Of a DNA stretch of 64,000 bases, positions 31,050-40,532 are shown piece after piece. Source of the DNA: Sphingomonas faeni (lineage in GTDB: Bacteria > Pseudomonadota > Alphaproteobacteria > Sphingomonadales > Sphingomonadaceae); contig NZ_QAYE01000007.1 of assembly GCF_003053745.1 (NCBI RefSeq), positions 62,001 to 126,000 on the forward strand. Reading direction: 5' to 3'. The stretch's first letter is position 1. Every line of letters begins with the position of its first letter. The notes beneath the pieces were generated by a model. The model had not been told where the DNA came from. It was given only the letters and a program-made list of their open reading frames with translations, and searched no databases. The translations under genes and the position numbers were made by a program.

Positions 31050-33095
31050 ATGACCTCGTCAACGACCACTGGCCCGATCCGCACCGAACGCCATGACGAC
31101 GTGCTCGTCATCATCTCGAACAATCCTCCCGTCAACGCGCTCGGCGCCGCGGTCCGGCAGGGTCTCGAAGCGGCGATCAAGGAAGGCGTTAACGACGACA
31201 GCATCACCGCGATGGTGATCCGCTGCGACGGCCGCACGTTCTTCGCGGGTGCCGACATAACCGAGTTCGGCAAGGAAATGGTCGAGCCCGGCCTGCCGAC
31301 CGTCGTCGACATGATCGAGGCCTCGTCGAAGCCCGTCGTCGCCGCGATCCACGGCACCGCACTCGGCGGTGGCTGCGAAGTGACGCTCGGCTGCCATTAC
31401 CGCGTCGCCGTGCCCTCGGCGAAGATCGGCACGCCCGAGGTGAAGCTTGGCCTGCTCCCCGGCGCGGGTGGCACGCAGCGTATCCCGCGGATCGCCGGCG
31501 TGAAGCTCGCGCTGGAGATGACCGCGAAGGGCGATCCGATCTCGGCGAAGAAGGCGCTCGACGCCGGGCTGATCGACAAGATCGTCGGTGAGGATTCGCT
31601 TGAGGCCGATGCCGTCGCCTTCGCGCGCGAGATCGCGACCAAGCGTCCCCTGCCCCGTGCGTCCGAGAAGACCGCGCAGGCCGATCCGGATGCCGTGGCC
31701 GCGTTCAAGAAGGAGAATGCGCGCCGCTTCCGGAACTTCGACGCGCCCGCCGCAAACATCGCCTGCGTCGAGAAGGCTGCCGACGGATCGAGCTTCGAAG
31801 AGGGCATCGCGTTCGAGCGCCAGGAGTTCATGAAGCTCATGATGGGCGTGCAGTCAGCCGCACAACGCCACATCTTCTTCGCCGAACGCCAAGCCGCCAA
31901 GATCGACGACGTCCCCGCGGACACCAAGCTCCGCGAGATCAAGCGCGTCGGCGTGATCGGTGCGGGCACGATGGGCGGCGGCATCTCGATGAACTTCCTG
32001 TCCGCGGGCATCCCCGTGACGATCGTCGAGATGCAGCAGGACGCGCTCGACCGGGGCACCGGCGTCGTGCGCAAGAACTACGAGGCGACCGCCGCCAAGG
32101 GCCGGATCAAGCCCGAGCAGGTCGAGCAAGCGATGAGCGCGCTGAAGCCGACGCTCGATTTCGCCGATTTCGCCGAATGCGACCTGATCATCGAGGCGGT
32201 GTACGAGACGATGGAGGTGAAGAAGGAGATCTTCACCAAGCTCGACGCGATCGCCAAGCCGGGCGCGATCCTGGCGTCGAACACCTCGTACCTCGACATC
32301 GACGCGATCGCCGCCTGCACGAAGCGGCCCGAGGACGTGGTCGGCATGCACTTCTTCTCGCCCGCCAACGTGATGAAATTGCTCGAAGTCGTACGCGGCG
32401 ACAAGACCGCGGACGATGTGCTGGCGACCGTCATGGCGCTCGCGAAGAAGATCAAGAAGGTCGCTGTCGTTGCCGGCGTTACGTACGGGTTCATCGGCAA
32501 CCGCATGCTGATGCCGCGCCAGGTCGAGGCGACCAAGCTGCTGCTGGAAGGCGCGAGCCCGGAGCAGATCGACAAGGTCCATGTCGCGTTCGGGATGCCG
32601 ATGGGGCCGTTCCAGATGAGCGATCTCGCGGGCGTCGACATCGGCTGGCATCGCGATCCGAGCCGGATCGAGAACATCCGCGATGCGCTGGCGGCGGAGA
32701 ATCGCTGGGGCCAGAAGACCAAGGCCGGCTTTTACGATTACGACGAGAAGCGGACGCCGTCGAACTCGGCGCGGGTCACGGAGATCATCGACGATTTCCG
32801 CAAGAAATCCGGCGTGACGCCGCGCGAGATCAGCGACGAGGAGATCGTCGTGCGGACGCTCTACACGATGGTGAACGAAGGCGCGCTGATCCTCGAAGAG
32901 GGCAAGGCACAGCGCGCGTCGGACGTCGATGTGGTGTGGATCTATGGATATGGCTGGCCGGTGTACCGCGGCGGGCCGATGTTCTGGGCGCAGTCCGAGG
33001 GCTTGGCCAAGGTTGTCGCGGGGCTCGAGAAATACGGGTTCCCGGTGGCGAAGTCGCTGAAGGATGCCGCGGCATCGGGCGGTCGGTTGAAGTGA
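31050..33095 (+). CDS. Bifunctional enoyl-CoA hydratase / 3-hydroxyacyl-CoA dehydrogenase
   Basis: This 681-residue enzyme performs the second and third steps of beta-oxidation. The crotonase domain is at about 1-190 with the oxyanion-hole segment [17 protein letters not shown] and the second catalytic Glu region [17 protein letters not shown]. The NAD domain follows with [13 protein letters not shown] near 295 and the dehydrogenase dimer domain from about 475 with [12 protein letters not shown]. Order and length match FadB/FadJ-type alpha subunits. ATG at 31050 has AAGGAG six bases upstream; ATG at 31047 is nearly adjacent. No thiolase partner gene is in the window. Confidence 0.94.
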   Translation: MTSSTTTGPIRTERHDDVLVIISNNPPVNALGAAVRQGLEAAIKEGVNDDSITAMVIRCDGRTFFAGADITEFGKEMVEPGLPTVVDMIEASSKPVVAAIHGTALGGGCEVTLGCHYRVAVPSAKIGTPEVKLGLLPGAGGTQRIPRIAGVKLALEMTAKGDPISAKKALDAGLIDKIVGEDSLEADAVAFAREIATKRPLPRASEKTAQADPDAVAAFKKENARRFRNFDAPAANIACVEKAADGSSFEEGIAFERQEFMKLMMGVQSAAQRHIFFAERQAAKIDDVPADTKLREIKRVGVIGAGTMGGGISMNFLSAGIPVTIVEMQQDALDRGTGVVRKNYEATAAKGRIKPEQVEQAMSALKPTLDFADFAECDLIIEAVYETMEVKKEIFTKLDAIAKPGAILASNTSYLDIDAIAACTKRPEDVVGMHFFSPANVMKLLEVVRGDKTADDVLATVMALAKKIKKVAVVAGVTYGFIGNRMLMPRQVEATKLLLEGASPEQIDKVHVAFGMPMGPFQMSDLAGVDIGWHRDPSRIENIRDALAAENRWGQKTKAGFYDYDEKRTPSNSARVTEIIDDFRKKSGVTPREISDEEIVVRTLYTMVNEGALILEEGKAQRASDVDVVWIYGYGWPVYRGGPMFWAQSEGLAKVVAGLEKYGFPVAKSLKDAAASGGRLK

Positions 33096-33132
33096 TCGGT
33101 CGCGGTCGTTTCCTGCCGGTGGTCGCACGCTG

Positions 33133-34437
33133 ATGGAGCGGTCCGCGCTCCAGACGGCGGCGGCGATCCGTGCGGGCGAGACGACCGCGCTCGCCGCGTG
33201 CGACGCGGCGATCGCGCGGATCGAGGCTTGCGACGGTGCGATCAACGCCGTCGTCGTCCGCGATTTCGTGCGGGCGCGGGAGGCGGCGCGGGCGCTCGAT
33301 GCGGAGGGTCCGGACGACCGGCCGCTGTTCGGCGTCCCGATGACGGTCAAGGAATCGTTCGACGTCGCCGGCTTGCCTACCAGCTGGGGAGTCGGGGTCC
33401 ACCGTGACAATATCGTCGACCGCGATGCCGTGGCCGTCACGCGGCTGAAGGCGGCGGGCGCGGTGATCCTCGGCAAGACCAACGTGCCGGTGCGGCTGAG
33501 CGACTGGCAGGCGGATAATCCGATTCATGGCCGGACGAATCATCCCATCGACCCGACGCTGACACCCGGCGGATCGTCGGGTGGTGCCGCGGCGGCGCTC
33601 GCGTCGGGGATGGTACCGCTCGAGCTCGGCTCGGACATCGGCGGCTCGATCCGTGTGCCGGCCGCGTTCTGTGGCGTCTGGGGGCACAAGCCTACTTATG
33701 GCGCCTTGTCCGATCTCGGCCACCGCGTGCCCGGCACCGATGGGGCGAGCGCCAATCTTGGCGTCATTGGTCCGTTGGCGCGCAATCCGGAGGATCTGGC
33801 CGTTGCGCTTGACGTCCTAGCCGATCTTCCGCTGTCTCGCCCGAGCGTCGACCTTTCCCGGCCGCGCATCCTGTTGCTGACCGCGCATCCCTCGGCACGC
33901 GTCGATTCGTCGATCGTCGGCGCGATCGGGCGCGTCGGTGAAGCCCTCGCCGCGGCCGGCGCCATCATTTCAAGCGCACCCCCGCCGATCGACCTCGCTG
34001 CTCAGCATGCCGACTATATGCGGATGCTCGGCATCGCGATGACCCGCGGCGGACCCGCGCGCGACGGCAAGGTCGCGACGCTGTCGCACTGGTTCGACCT
34101 GCTCGACTCGCAGGCGCGGATGCAACGCGCATGGGGCGCGCTGTTCGAGCGGTTCGACGCGGTGATCGCGCCGGCGAGCGGCGTGAACGCCTTCGCGCAT
34201 ATCGCCGAGCGCAACGTCGCGCGGCGCACGCTGTCGATCGATGGCGAGGATACCCCGTTCGGCGTCCAGTTCGCCTGGGCGGGCCTCGCCACCTTCCCCA
34301 ATCTGCCCGCGACCAGCGTGCCCGTCGGGACCGACCCGCGCGGCCTGCCGATCGGCGTGCAGGTCATTACCAACCGTTACCGCGACCACGACGCGATCGC
34401 CGTCGCCGCGCTGTGCAATCGACTAAGCAGGAGCTGA
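33133..34437 (+). CDS. Amidase (amidase-signature family)
   Basis: This 434-residue enzyme has the Ser-cisSer-Lys triad of the amidase-signature family: the lysine in TVKESFDV near residue 73, and the Gly/Ser-rich PGGSSGGAAAALASGM with the second Ser and the nucleophile in GSDIGGSIRVPA. The substrate is unknown; family members hydrolyse simple amides or transfer amido groups. There are no GatB/GatC genes nearby, so it is unlikely to be the tRNA-dependent GatA. It sits between the FadB-like and acyl-CoA dehydrogenase genes. Confidence 0.9.
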   Translation: MERSALQTAAAIRAGETTALAACDAAIARIEACDGAINAVVVRDFVRAREAARALDAEGPDDRPLFGVPMTVKESFDVAGLPTSWGVGVHRDNIVDRDAVAVTRLKAAGAVILGKTNVPVRLSDWQADNPIHGRTNHPIDPTLTPGGSSGGAAAALASGMVPLELGSDIGGSIRVPAAFCGVWGHKPTYGALSDLGHRVPGTDGASANLGVIGPLARNPEDLAVALDVLADLPLSRPSVDLSRPRILLLTAHPSARVDSSIVGAIGRVGEALAAAGAIISSAPPPIDLAAQHADYMRMLGIAMTRGGPARDGKVATLSHWFDLLDSQARMQRAWGALFERFDAVIAPASGVNAFAHIAERNVARRTLSIDGEDTPFGVQFAWAGLATFPNLPATSVPVGTDPRGLPIGVQVITNRYRDHDAIAVAALCNRLSRS

Positions 34438-34441
34438 TCCG

Positions 34442-35623
34442 ATGTCCGACCTCGATACTTTCCGGTCCGAAACGCGTGCGTGGCTCGCGGAGAATTGCCC
34501 GCCCGAGATGCGCAAACCGGTGCGCTCGGAGGACGACGTCTGCTGGGGCGGGCGGCAGTTCAAGCCGTCGTCGCCGGCGCAGAAGGAGTGGCTCGACAAG
34601 ATGGCCGCCAAGGGCTGGACCGTGCCCGACTGGCCCAAGGCCTATGGCGGCGGCGGTCTGTCGCCCGCCGAAACCAAGATCCTGCGCGAAGAGATGGCGG
34701 CAATAAAGGCGCGCAACCCGCTCAATTCGTTCGGGATCTCGATGCTCGGGCCGGCACTACTCAAATACGGCACCGAGGAGCAGAAGCTCCACCACCTGAC
34801 CAAGATCGCGCGGGGCGAGATCCGCTGGTGCCAGGGGTATTCGGAGCCGAATGCAGGCTCCGACCTTGCCGGGCTCGCGACCTCGGCGGAGGACAAGGGC
34901 GACCATTATCTCGTCAATGGGCAGAAGGTGTGGACGTCCTATGCCGACAAGGCCGACTGGATCTTCTGCCTGGTCCGCACCGACAAGACGTCGAAGCAGG
35001 GCGGGATCAGCTTCGTGCTGTTCGACATGGCCTCGCCGGGCGTGTCGACCAAGCCGATCCTACTGATCAGCGGCAATTCGCCATTCTGCGAGACGTTCTT
35101 CGACAATGTCGAGGTGCCCAAGGTCAACCGCGTCTACGAGGAGAACAAGGGCTGGGACGTCGCGAAGTACCTGCTCGGGCATGAGCGCGAGATGATCTCG
35201 GGGATGGGGCTGGCATCGAGCGGCGGCAATCCCTTGATCGATGGCGCGATCGCAACCGTGGGCCTCGGGCATGACGGGCGGCTCGCAGATCCGTTACTGC
35301 GCGCGTCGATCGCGCTGTTCGAGGTGCGCGCGAAGGCGTTCGGGGCGATGTCCGAGCGGTTCATCGACGAGTTAAAGGCGGGCAAGGCGCACCCGGCTCA
35401 GCCGAGCATGATGAAATATTACGGGACCGAACTGAACAAGGGTCGTTACGAATTGATGATGGCCGCGGGCGGTTCGGACGCGCTCGAATGGGACAGCGAG
35501 CGGTCGCGCGGCGGGGCGATCCCACGGTCGTGGCTGCGGACCAAGGCGAACTCGATCGAGGGCGGGACGAGCGAGATCCAACTCAACATCATCGCCAAAC
35601 GGATCCTGGAACTGCCTGCCTGA
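34442..35623 (+). CDS. Acyl-CoA dehydrogenase
   Basis: A 393-residue FAD-dependent dehydrogenase. The FAD/substrate loop WCQGYSEPNAGSDLAGL appears near 130, the second signature WTSYADKADWIF near 165, and the C-terminal helix SIEGGTSEIQLNIIAKRIL contains a glutamate in the catalytic-base position. AGGAG precedes the ATG by eight bases, just after the amidase stop. It is paired with a second acyl-CoA dehydrogenase gene 92 bases downstream, an arrangement typical of two-subunit enzymes in sterol or CoA-thioester degradation. Confidence 0.92.
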   Translation: MSDLDTFRSETRAWLAENCPPEMRKPVRSEDDVCWGGRQFKPSSPAQKEWLDKMAAKGWTVPDWPKAYGGGGLSPAETKILREEMAAIKARNPLNSFGISMLGPALLKYGTEEQKLHHLTKIARGEIRWCQGYSEPNAGSDLAGLATSAEDKGDHYLVNGQKVWTSYADKADWIFCLVRTDKTSKQGGISFVLFDMASPGVSTKPILLISGNSPFCETFFDNVEVPKVNRVYEENKGWDVAKYLLGHEREMISGMGLASSGGNPLIDGAIATVGLGHDGRLADPLLRASIALFEVRAKAFGAMSERFIDELKAGKAHPAQPSMMKYYGTELNKGRYELMMAAGGSDALEWDSERSRGGAIPRSWLRTKANSIEGGTSEIQLNIIAKRILELPA

Positions 35624-35633
35624 CCTTTGACCG

Positions 35634-35710
35634 TTCTCCCGCGAAAGCGGGAGCCCAGAATCACGAACGCTGCGCGTGGGGCTCCTGGGCCCCCGCCTCC
35701 GCGGGGGAAC
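35634..35710. repeat. REP-like inverted pair, family C, copy 2
   Basis: Ends TTCTCCCGCGAAAGCGGGAG and CCCCCGCCTCCGCGGGGGAA are inverted, with GCCCAG and CTGGGC inside. It lies between the two acyl-CoA dehydrogenase genes and its right arm ends five bases before the second ATG. Confidence 0.82.
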
Positions 35711-35714
35711 CAGA

Positions 35715-36842
35715 ATGCCACTGTATCTAGACGACGACCAGACCGTCCTTCAGGACACCATTCGCGATTTCGTCGCGGAGCACGCTCCCGTGAGCCACAT
35801 GCGGGCGTTGCGCGATGCCGACGACGCGACTGGCTTCTCACGCGACCTGTGGAAGCAGTTCGCCGAGATGGGCTTTACCGGCATCCTGATCGGCGAGGAC
35901 CAGGGCGGGCTCGGGCTCGGCCATGTCGAGGCGGGCGTGGTGCTGGAGGAGATCGGGCGGAACCTGTCCCCCTCCCCGTTCCTCTCCACCGCGGTTGCCG
36001 CAGTCGAAGCGCTCAAGGGCACGGGGCAGGCCGAACGCTGGTTTCCGGGGATCATCGCCGGCGAGACCGTCGCGGCGCTGGCGATCGACGAGGGTGCCAA
36101 GCACCGCGACACCGTGGCGATGACCGCCGAACGCTCGGGCAACGGGTTCAAGCTGACCGGCGCGAAGCGGTTCGTGACGCATGGCCACACCGCTGATTTG
36201 ATTATTGTCGCGGCGCGCACCGGTGGCAGCGCCAACGATACGGACGGCATCACGTTGTTCGCCGTGCCGAAGGACGCTGCCGGACTGAGCGCGAACGCCG
36301 AGCGGTTGGCTGATTCGAGCTTGGCCGCGCGGTTGGAATTCGAGGGTGTCGAGGTCGATGCGGATGCGGTGATCGGTGAGGTCGATGCGGGGCGCACGCC
36401 TCTCGACCGCCTGCTCCGCGCAGGGCGGACCGGCGCTTCGGCGGAACTGCTCGGCGTCGGTAGTGGGGCGATGGACATGACCATCGGCTATATGAAGGAG
36501 CGCAAGCAGTTCGGGACGCTGATCGGCAGCTTCCAGGCGCTCCAGCACCGTGCCGCGCATCTGTATTCGGAGATGGAGGTGGCGCGGGCCGCCGTTCTCA
36601 AGGCGCAGCAGTTGCTCGACCAGGGTAGCGATCGTGCGGACGAGGCGGTGTCGGTGGCCAAGGCGATGACCGCGCTGGCGACGACGCTCAGCGTGCAGGA
36701 GGGCGTGCAGATGCATGGCGGGATCGGCATGACCGACGAATACGACATCGGCTTCTACATGAAGCGCGCGCGGGTGCTGGCGGAGATGTTCGGGGATGCG
36801 AACTTCCATGCGGATCGGTTGGCCGTAGCCGCGGGGTATTGA
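35715..36842 (+). CDS. Acyl-CoA dehydrogenase family protein lacking the usual C-terminal catalytic segment
   Basis: This 375-residue protein has the acyl-CoA dehydrogenase fold: an N-terminal helical domain, a middle beta domain with LTGAKRFVTHG near 160, and a C-terminal four-helix domain ending with QMHGGIGMTDEYDIGFYMKR. It ends shortly after that motif and lacks the E-G-T-x-x-I-Q segment that bears the base Glu in its upstream partner. It may be the partner subunit of a heteromeric enzyme. The ATG at 35715 is used because the frame upstream of it is repeat sequence. Confidence 0.9.
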   Translation: MPLYLDDDQTVLQDTIRDFVAEHAPVSHMRALRDADDATGFSRDLWKQFAEMGFTGILIGEDQGGLGLGHVEAGVVLEEIGRNLSPSPFLSTAVAAVEALKGTGQAERWFPGIIAGETVAALAIDEGAKHRDTVAMTAERSGNGFKLTGAKRFVTHGHTADLIIVAARTGGSANDTDGITLFAVPKDAAGLSANAERLADSSLAARLEFEGVEVDADAVIGEVDAGRTPLDRLLRAGRTGASAELLGVGSGAMDMTIGYMKERKQFGTLIGSFQALQHRAAHLYSEMEVARAAVLKAQQLLDQGSDRADEAVSVAKAMTALATTLSVQEGVQMHGGIGMTDEYDIGFYMKRARVLAEMFGDANFHADRLAVAAGY

Positions 36843-36852
36843 CCGTAGGGTG

Positions 36853-36904
36853 TGCTCCCGCGAAGGCGGGGGCCTAGTCTGGGCACCCGCCTTCGCGGGT
36901 GAAC
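36853..36904. repeat. REP-like inverted pair, family C, copy 3
   Basis: A compact form: GCTCCCGCGAAGGCGGGGGCC and CACCCGCCTTCGCGGGTGAAC, with CTAGTCTGGG between. It fills the gap between the acyl-CoA dehydrogenase and tesB genes and keeps an open frame into tesB, which could mislead start prediction. Confidence 0.8.
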
Positions 36905-36915
36905 AAGGAAGTCAG

Positions 36916-37803
36916 ATGCCTGCTGAAACTGCCGACGTAACGCCCGAAGTACTCGCACAAGGCTTGGTCGACCTACTCGAGATCGAGGAAGTCGACACCG
37001 ACCTGTATGTCGGCAAGCGCCAGCCGGGCGGGGTCGGTCGCGTGTTCGGTGGGCAGGTTATCGCGCAGGCGTTGCAGGCCGCGCAACGATCGACCGAGGC
37101 GCCCAAGGCCGCGCATTCATTGCACGCGTATTTCATGCGGCCGGGGAACGAGGATTATCCGATCGTCTACCGCGTGGTGCGCGACTTCGAGGGCCGGAGC
37201 TTCGCCACACGGCGCGTGATCGCGATGCAGAAGGGGCAGCCGATCCTCAACATGGCGGCGTCGTTCCAGACGCCTGAGGACGGACTCCATCATCAGGATG
37301 CGATGCCCGATGTCGCGCCGCCCGAAGACCTGCGCTCCGATCGCGAGCTACGCCTGGAGAGCATCGACGGCATCCCCGAGAAGTTCCGCGCGCACATGCT
37401 GCGCCAGCGCCCGATCGAGATCCGTCCGGTCAACCCGCGCAGTTGGATCGAGCCCGTTCCGCAACCCGCGGCCCATGCCAACTGGTTCCGCCTCGTCGCG
37501 CCGATCGGCGACGATCCGGCGATGCACCGCGCGATCCTGTCCTATGCGTCGGACATGGCGTTGCTCGGTACCGCGCTGCTGCCGCACGGCGTCAACTGGA
37601 TCACGCCGGGGCTGCAGACCGCGAGCCTCGATCATTCGCTCTGGCTGCACGAGGATTTCCGCGCGGACGACTGGCTGCTCTACGCCTGCGACGCACCGTG
37701 GTCCGGACATGCCCGCGGGTTCAACCGCGGGCGTATCTTCTCGCGCGACGGCCGGCTCGTCGCCAGCGTCGCGCAGGAGGGGTTGATCAGGATGCGCCAG
37801 TAA
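36916..37803 (+). CDS. tesB: Acyl-CoA thioesterase II
   Basis: The 295-residue protein is a tandem hot-dog thioesterase that hydrolyses acyl-CoA. The first half shows VFGGQVIAQALQAAQRST and HAYFMRPG, the second ILSYASDMALLGTALLPHG with the conserved Asp and LDHSLWLHEDFRADDWLLY. These are TesB hallmarks. ATG at 36916 gives MPAETADVTPEVLA; an upstream ATG in the same frame lies in the repeat and is rejected. It closes the plus-strand acyl-CoA gene series. Confidence 0.94.
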   Translation: MPAETADVTPEVLAQGLVDLLEIEEVDTDLYVGKRQPGGVGRVFGGQVIAQALQAAQRSTEAPKAAHSLHAYFMRPGNEDYPIVYRVVRDFEGRSFATRRVIAMQKGQPILNMAASFQTPEDGLHHQDAMPDVAPPEDLRSDRELRLESIDGIPEKFRAHMLRQRPIEIRPVNPRSWIEPVPQPAAHANWFRLVAPIGDDPAMHRAILSYASDMALLGTALLPHGVNWITPGLQTASLDHSLWLHEDFRADDWLLYACDAPWSGHARGFNRGRIFSRDGRLVASVAQEGLIRMRQ

Positions 37804-37812
37804 CCCGCGCGG

Positions 37813-39624
37813 TTACTTGCGCACCCAGACCTTCTCCCCGCCGATCCACGTCTCGCTGACCTTCATCGCGCGCAGGTCGGTCGGCGAGGCCATCGTCGGA
37901 TCACGGTCAACGACGATAAAGTCCGCACGTTGGCCGGGCGCGAGCGCACCGAACTGCTTCTCGGCGAACCCGGCATAGGCGGCCGCACCGGTCATCGCCC
38001 ACCACGCCTGTTCGCGCGTGACGAGTTCCTGTGGCTGCCACCCGCCCTGAGGCTGACCATCGGCATCCTGACGCGTGAACGCTGCCGCCCAAGTCGCGAA
38101 CGGATCGGGCTTCTCGACCGGGAAGTCGGTCCCGAAGGCGAGCTTGGCGCCATTGGTCAGCATCGATTTCCACGCATAGGCGCCGGCCAACCGGTTCGGC
38201 CCTAACCGTGCCTCGGCCATCGTCCGGTCGCTGGTTTCGTGCGTGGGCTGCATCGAGGCGATCGTGCCGAACTTGCCGAAGCGCGGCAGGTCGGTCGGAT
38301 CGACGATCTGCGCATGCTCGATCCGCCAGCGGCGATCGCCGGTATAGGTCTCGCTCTCGACCTGGATCGCGTCGAGCACTTCCCGATTGGCCTTGTCGCC
38401 GATCGCATGGACCGCGACTTGGAACCCGTCCATCGCCGCGCGGCTCATCTGATTCTGAAGCTGGTCGTCTGTCAGGAAGCCGAGCCCCGACTGGCCCGGT
38501 GCGTCCGAGTAGGGTTTCAGCAGCCACGCGCCGCGCGACCCGAGCGCGCCGTCGGCGTAGAGCTTCACGCCACCCATCCGCAGGTGATCATTGTACAGCC
38601 ACGGCGTCGGCCCCTTGCCGCCGATCCGGCTCGCGGTTTCGACGCCCATCGCATAGCTCATGATCCGGACGCGAAGCCCGCCGATGTCCGCCATCCGGCG
38701 ATAGGTGAGCCAGTCGTCGAGGGTGGTGCCCATGTCGGCGACCGCGGTGACGCCGTAGCCCAGCAGGATGCGTTGCGCGGTCAGGAACGCGGCATCGCGC
38801 TCCTTGGGAAGCGGCTGCGGCACGATCTTCTCGATTAGCGCCTGCGCGCCGTCGACGAATACGCCCGCGGGCGCGCCGCCGGTCTTCTCGATCCGTCCGC
38901 CCGCCGGAGATACGGTCGCGCCGGTGACCCCGGCCTCGCGCATCGCCTCGCGGTTCGCCCAGCCGGCATGCCCATCGGCGCGCGACAGCCAGATCGGGTG
39001 GCCGCCGGAAACCGACTCCAGGTCGGCGGCGGTCGGGAAGCGACCCAGCCCCCACGCTTCCTGGTTCCAGCCGCGGCCCAGGACCCATTTGCGATCGGGA
39101 TTACCAGCGATGTAGGCGGCGATCCGCGACTTCGCCTCGTCGAGCGACTTGGTCATCGACAGGTCGAGCGACAGCGCGCCGAAGCCCATTTCGAGGACAT
39201 GGCCGTGCGCGTCGATGAAGCCCGGCAACACCGTCTTACCCCCCATGTCGACGCGCCAGTCGTAGAGCGGCTTGCCGGCGTTCTTCTTCAATTCCTTGCG
39301 GCTCAGCTTGGGGGCCTCCTCGCCGGGGGGGACGAGACGCGTGACGCGACCATCCTTGTCGACTAGAATCGCCTTGAAGTGGATCACGCGTCCGCCGTCG
39401 GCAATGGTGACACCGTTGACGTTGTCGACGATCCCGTCGGCAAGCGCGGGGGTCGGGAGCAGCAATGCCAAGATCAGCGCCGCTCTTGCCCCCCTCCCTG
39501 GAAGGGAGGGGTTGGGGGTGGGTCGGCTGGTTGGGGCAGCCTGGTGCCTGGACAATGGGCCAACCCACCCCCGGCCCCTCCCTTTCAGGGAGAGGAGCAG
39601 TGCTGTGGTGTTGCGCTTGATCAC
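37813..39624 (-). CDS. Exported amidohydrolase (YtcJ-like) with a repeat inside its leader
   Basis: The 603-residue product is an amidohydrolase of the YtcJ-like group: GFIDAHGHVLEMG near 140 (metal-binding HxH), the mid-domain HAIGDKANREVLDAI and HAQIVDP histidines, and the Asp region FGTDFPVEKPDP. The C-terminal APGQRADFIVVDRDP is typical. The first 62 residues are odd: MIKRNTTALLL, then about 35 residues encoded by a REP-like element, then AALILALLLPTPALA and a plausible signal-peptidase site. The ATG overlaps the upstream dehydrogenase stop (ATGA). Substrate unknown. Confidence 0.9.
   Translation of the reverse strand: MIKRNTTALLLSLKGRGRGWVGPLSRHQAAPTSRPTPNPSLPGRGARAALILALLLPTPALADGIVDNVNGVTIADGGRVIHFKAILVDKDGRVTRLVPPGEEAPKLSRKELKKNAGKPLYDWRVDMGGKTVLPGFIDAHGHVLEMGFGALSLDLSMTKSLDEAKSRIAAYIAGNPDRKWVLGRGWNQEAWGLGRFPTAADLESVSGGHPIWLSRADGHAGWANREAMREAGVTGATVSPAGGRIEKTGGAPAGVFVDGAQALIEKIVPQPLPKERDAAFLTAQRILLGYGVTAVADMGTTLDDWLTYRRMADIGGLRVRIMSYAMGVETASRIGGKGPTPWLYNDHLRMGGVKLYADGALGSRGAWLLKPYSDAPGQSGLGFLTDDQLQNQMSRAAMDGFQVAVHAIGDKANREVLDAIQVESETYTGDRRWRIEHAQIVDPTDLPRFGKFGTIASMQPTHETSDRTMAEARLGPNRLAGAYAWKSMLTNGAKLAFGTDFPVEKPDPFATWAAAFTRQDADGQPQGGWQPQELVTREQAWWAMTGAAAYAGFAEKQFGALAPGQRADFIVVDRDPTMASPTDLRAMKVSETWIGGEKVWVRK
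39489..39597. repeat. GC-rich repeat family B, copy 1, inside the amidohydrolase leader
   Basis: Ends CCCCTCCCTGGAAGGGAGGGG and CCCCTCCCTTTCAGGGAG are inverted, flanked inside by GGGGGTGGGT and ACCCACCCCC. A second copy lies at 46281-46384. This copy falls wholly within codons about 10-45 of the amidohydrolase gene and does not break the frame. Confidence 0.85.
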
Positions 39625-40475
39625 TTCGGCAATCTCCGTACCAGCGCGCTCGTATCCTGGCGGGCGCCGCCCATCGCCTGAACATCGGCGTAGAATTGAT
39701 CGACCAGCGCTGCGACCGGCAGAACCGCGCCGTTACGTCGCGCTTCGTCGAGCGCGAGGCCAAGGTCCTTGCGCATCCAGTCGACCGCGAAGCCGAAGTC
39801 GAACTCGTCCTTCGCCATCGTCGGCCAGCGATTGACCATCTGCCAGCTCTGCGCCGCGCCGCCCGAGATCGCCTCGAACACCTTGTCGAGATCGAGGCCG
39901 GAGTTTTGCGCGAACCGCAGCGATTCGGCGACGCCTTGGATGACGCCGGCGATCGCGATCTGGTTGCACATCTTGGTGGTCTGCCCTGCGCCTGCTTCGC
40001 CGACATGGACGATCCGCGCGGCATAGGCCTGCATGAAGGGTTCGGCCTTCGCCATCGCCTCGGCCGAACCGCCGCACATGATCGAGAGCTTGCCGTTCTC
40101 CGCGCCAGCCTGTCCGCCCGATACCGGTGCGTCGACGACGAGCGTGCGCTCGCCCGCGAGGCGTCGCGCGATCGAGGCGGAGACGGTGGTGTGATCGACG
40201 AACACGGCGTCGTCGCGCATCGCCGCGAACGCGCCGTCGTCGCCTAGAGTGACCGAGGCCAGATCGTCGTCGTTGCCGACGCAGGCGAACACCGCGTCGG
40301 CGTCCTTCGCCGCGGCGGCCGGCGTATCGGCAACCTTGCCGCCATATTTATCGGCCCATGCCAACGCCTTGGCCTGAGTCCGATTATAGACGGTGACGTC
40401 GTGCCCAGCCGCGGCGAGGTGTCCCGCCATCGGCGCGCCCATGACGCCGGTTCCGATGAATGCCAGTTTTGCCAT
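39621..40475 (-). CDS. NAD(P)-dependent dehydrogenase of the 3-hydroxyisobutyrate dehydrogenase family
   Basis: This 284-residue beta-hydroxyacid dehydrogenase has the dinucleotide motif FIGTGVMGAPMAGHL at its start, the substrate loop VDAPVSGGQAGAENGKL near 118, and the catalytic lysine in GAGQTTKMCNQIA near 168. Family members act on 3-hydroxyisobutyrate, tartronate semialdehyde or similar acids; the substrate is not determined. The ATG at 40475 is chosen because it places the Rossmann motif at residue 6. It is the first gene of a two-gene unit with the amidohydrolase. Confidence 0.92.
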   Translation of the reverse strand: MAKLAFIGTGVMGAPMAGHLAAAGHDVTVYNRTQAKALAWADKYGGKVADTPAAAAKDADAVFACVGNDDDLASVTLGDDGAFAAMRDDAVFVDHTTVSASIARRLAGERTLVVDAPVSGGQAGAENGKLSIMCGGSAEAMAKAEPFMQAYAARIVHVGEAGAGQTTKMCNQIAIAGVIQGVAESLRFAQNSGLDLDKVFEAISGGAAQSWQMVNRWPTMAKDEFDFGFAVDWMRKDLGLALDEARRNGAVLPVAALVDQFYADVQAMGGARQDTSALVRRLPK

Positions 40476-40532
40476 AGCGTCCGCGCATAAGCGGTGTTTC
40501 CCACGCGCGCCAGATGGTCTAGCGGGTCGGAC

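Noticed and set aside
33133..34437. Amidase as GatA of the tRNA amidotransferase
   Set aside because: No gatB or gatC neighbours, and the surrounding genes are for acyl-CoA metabolism.
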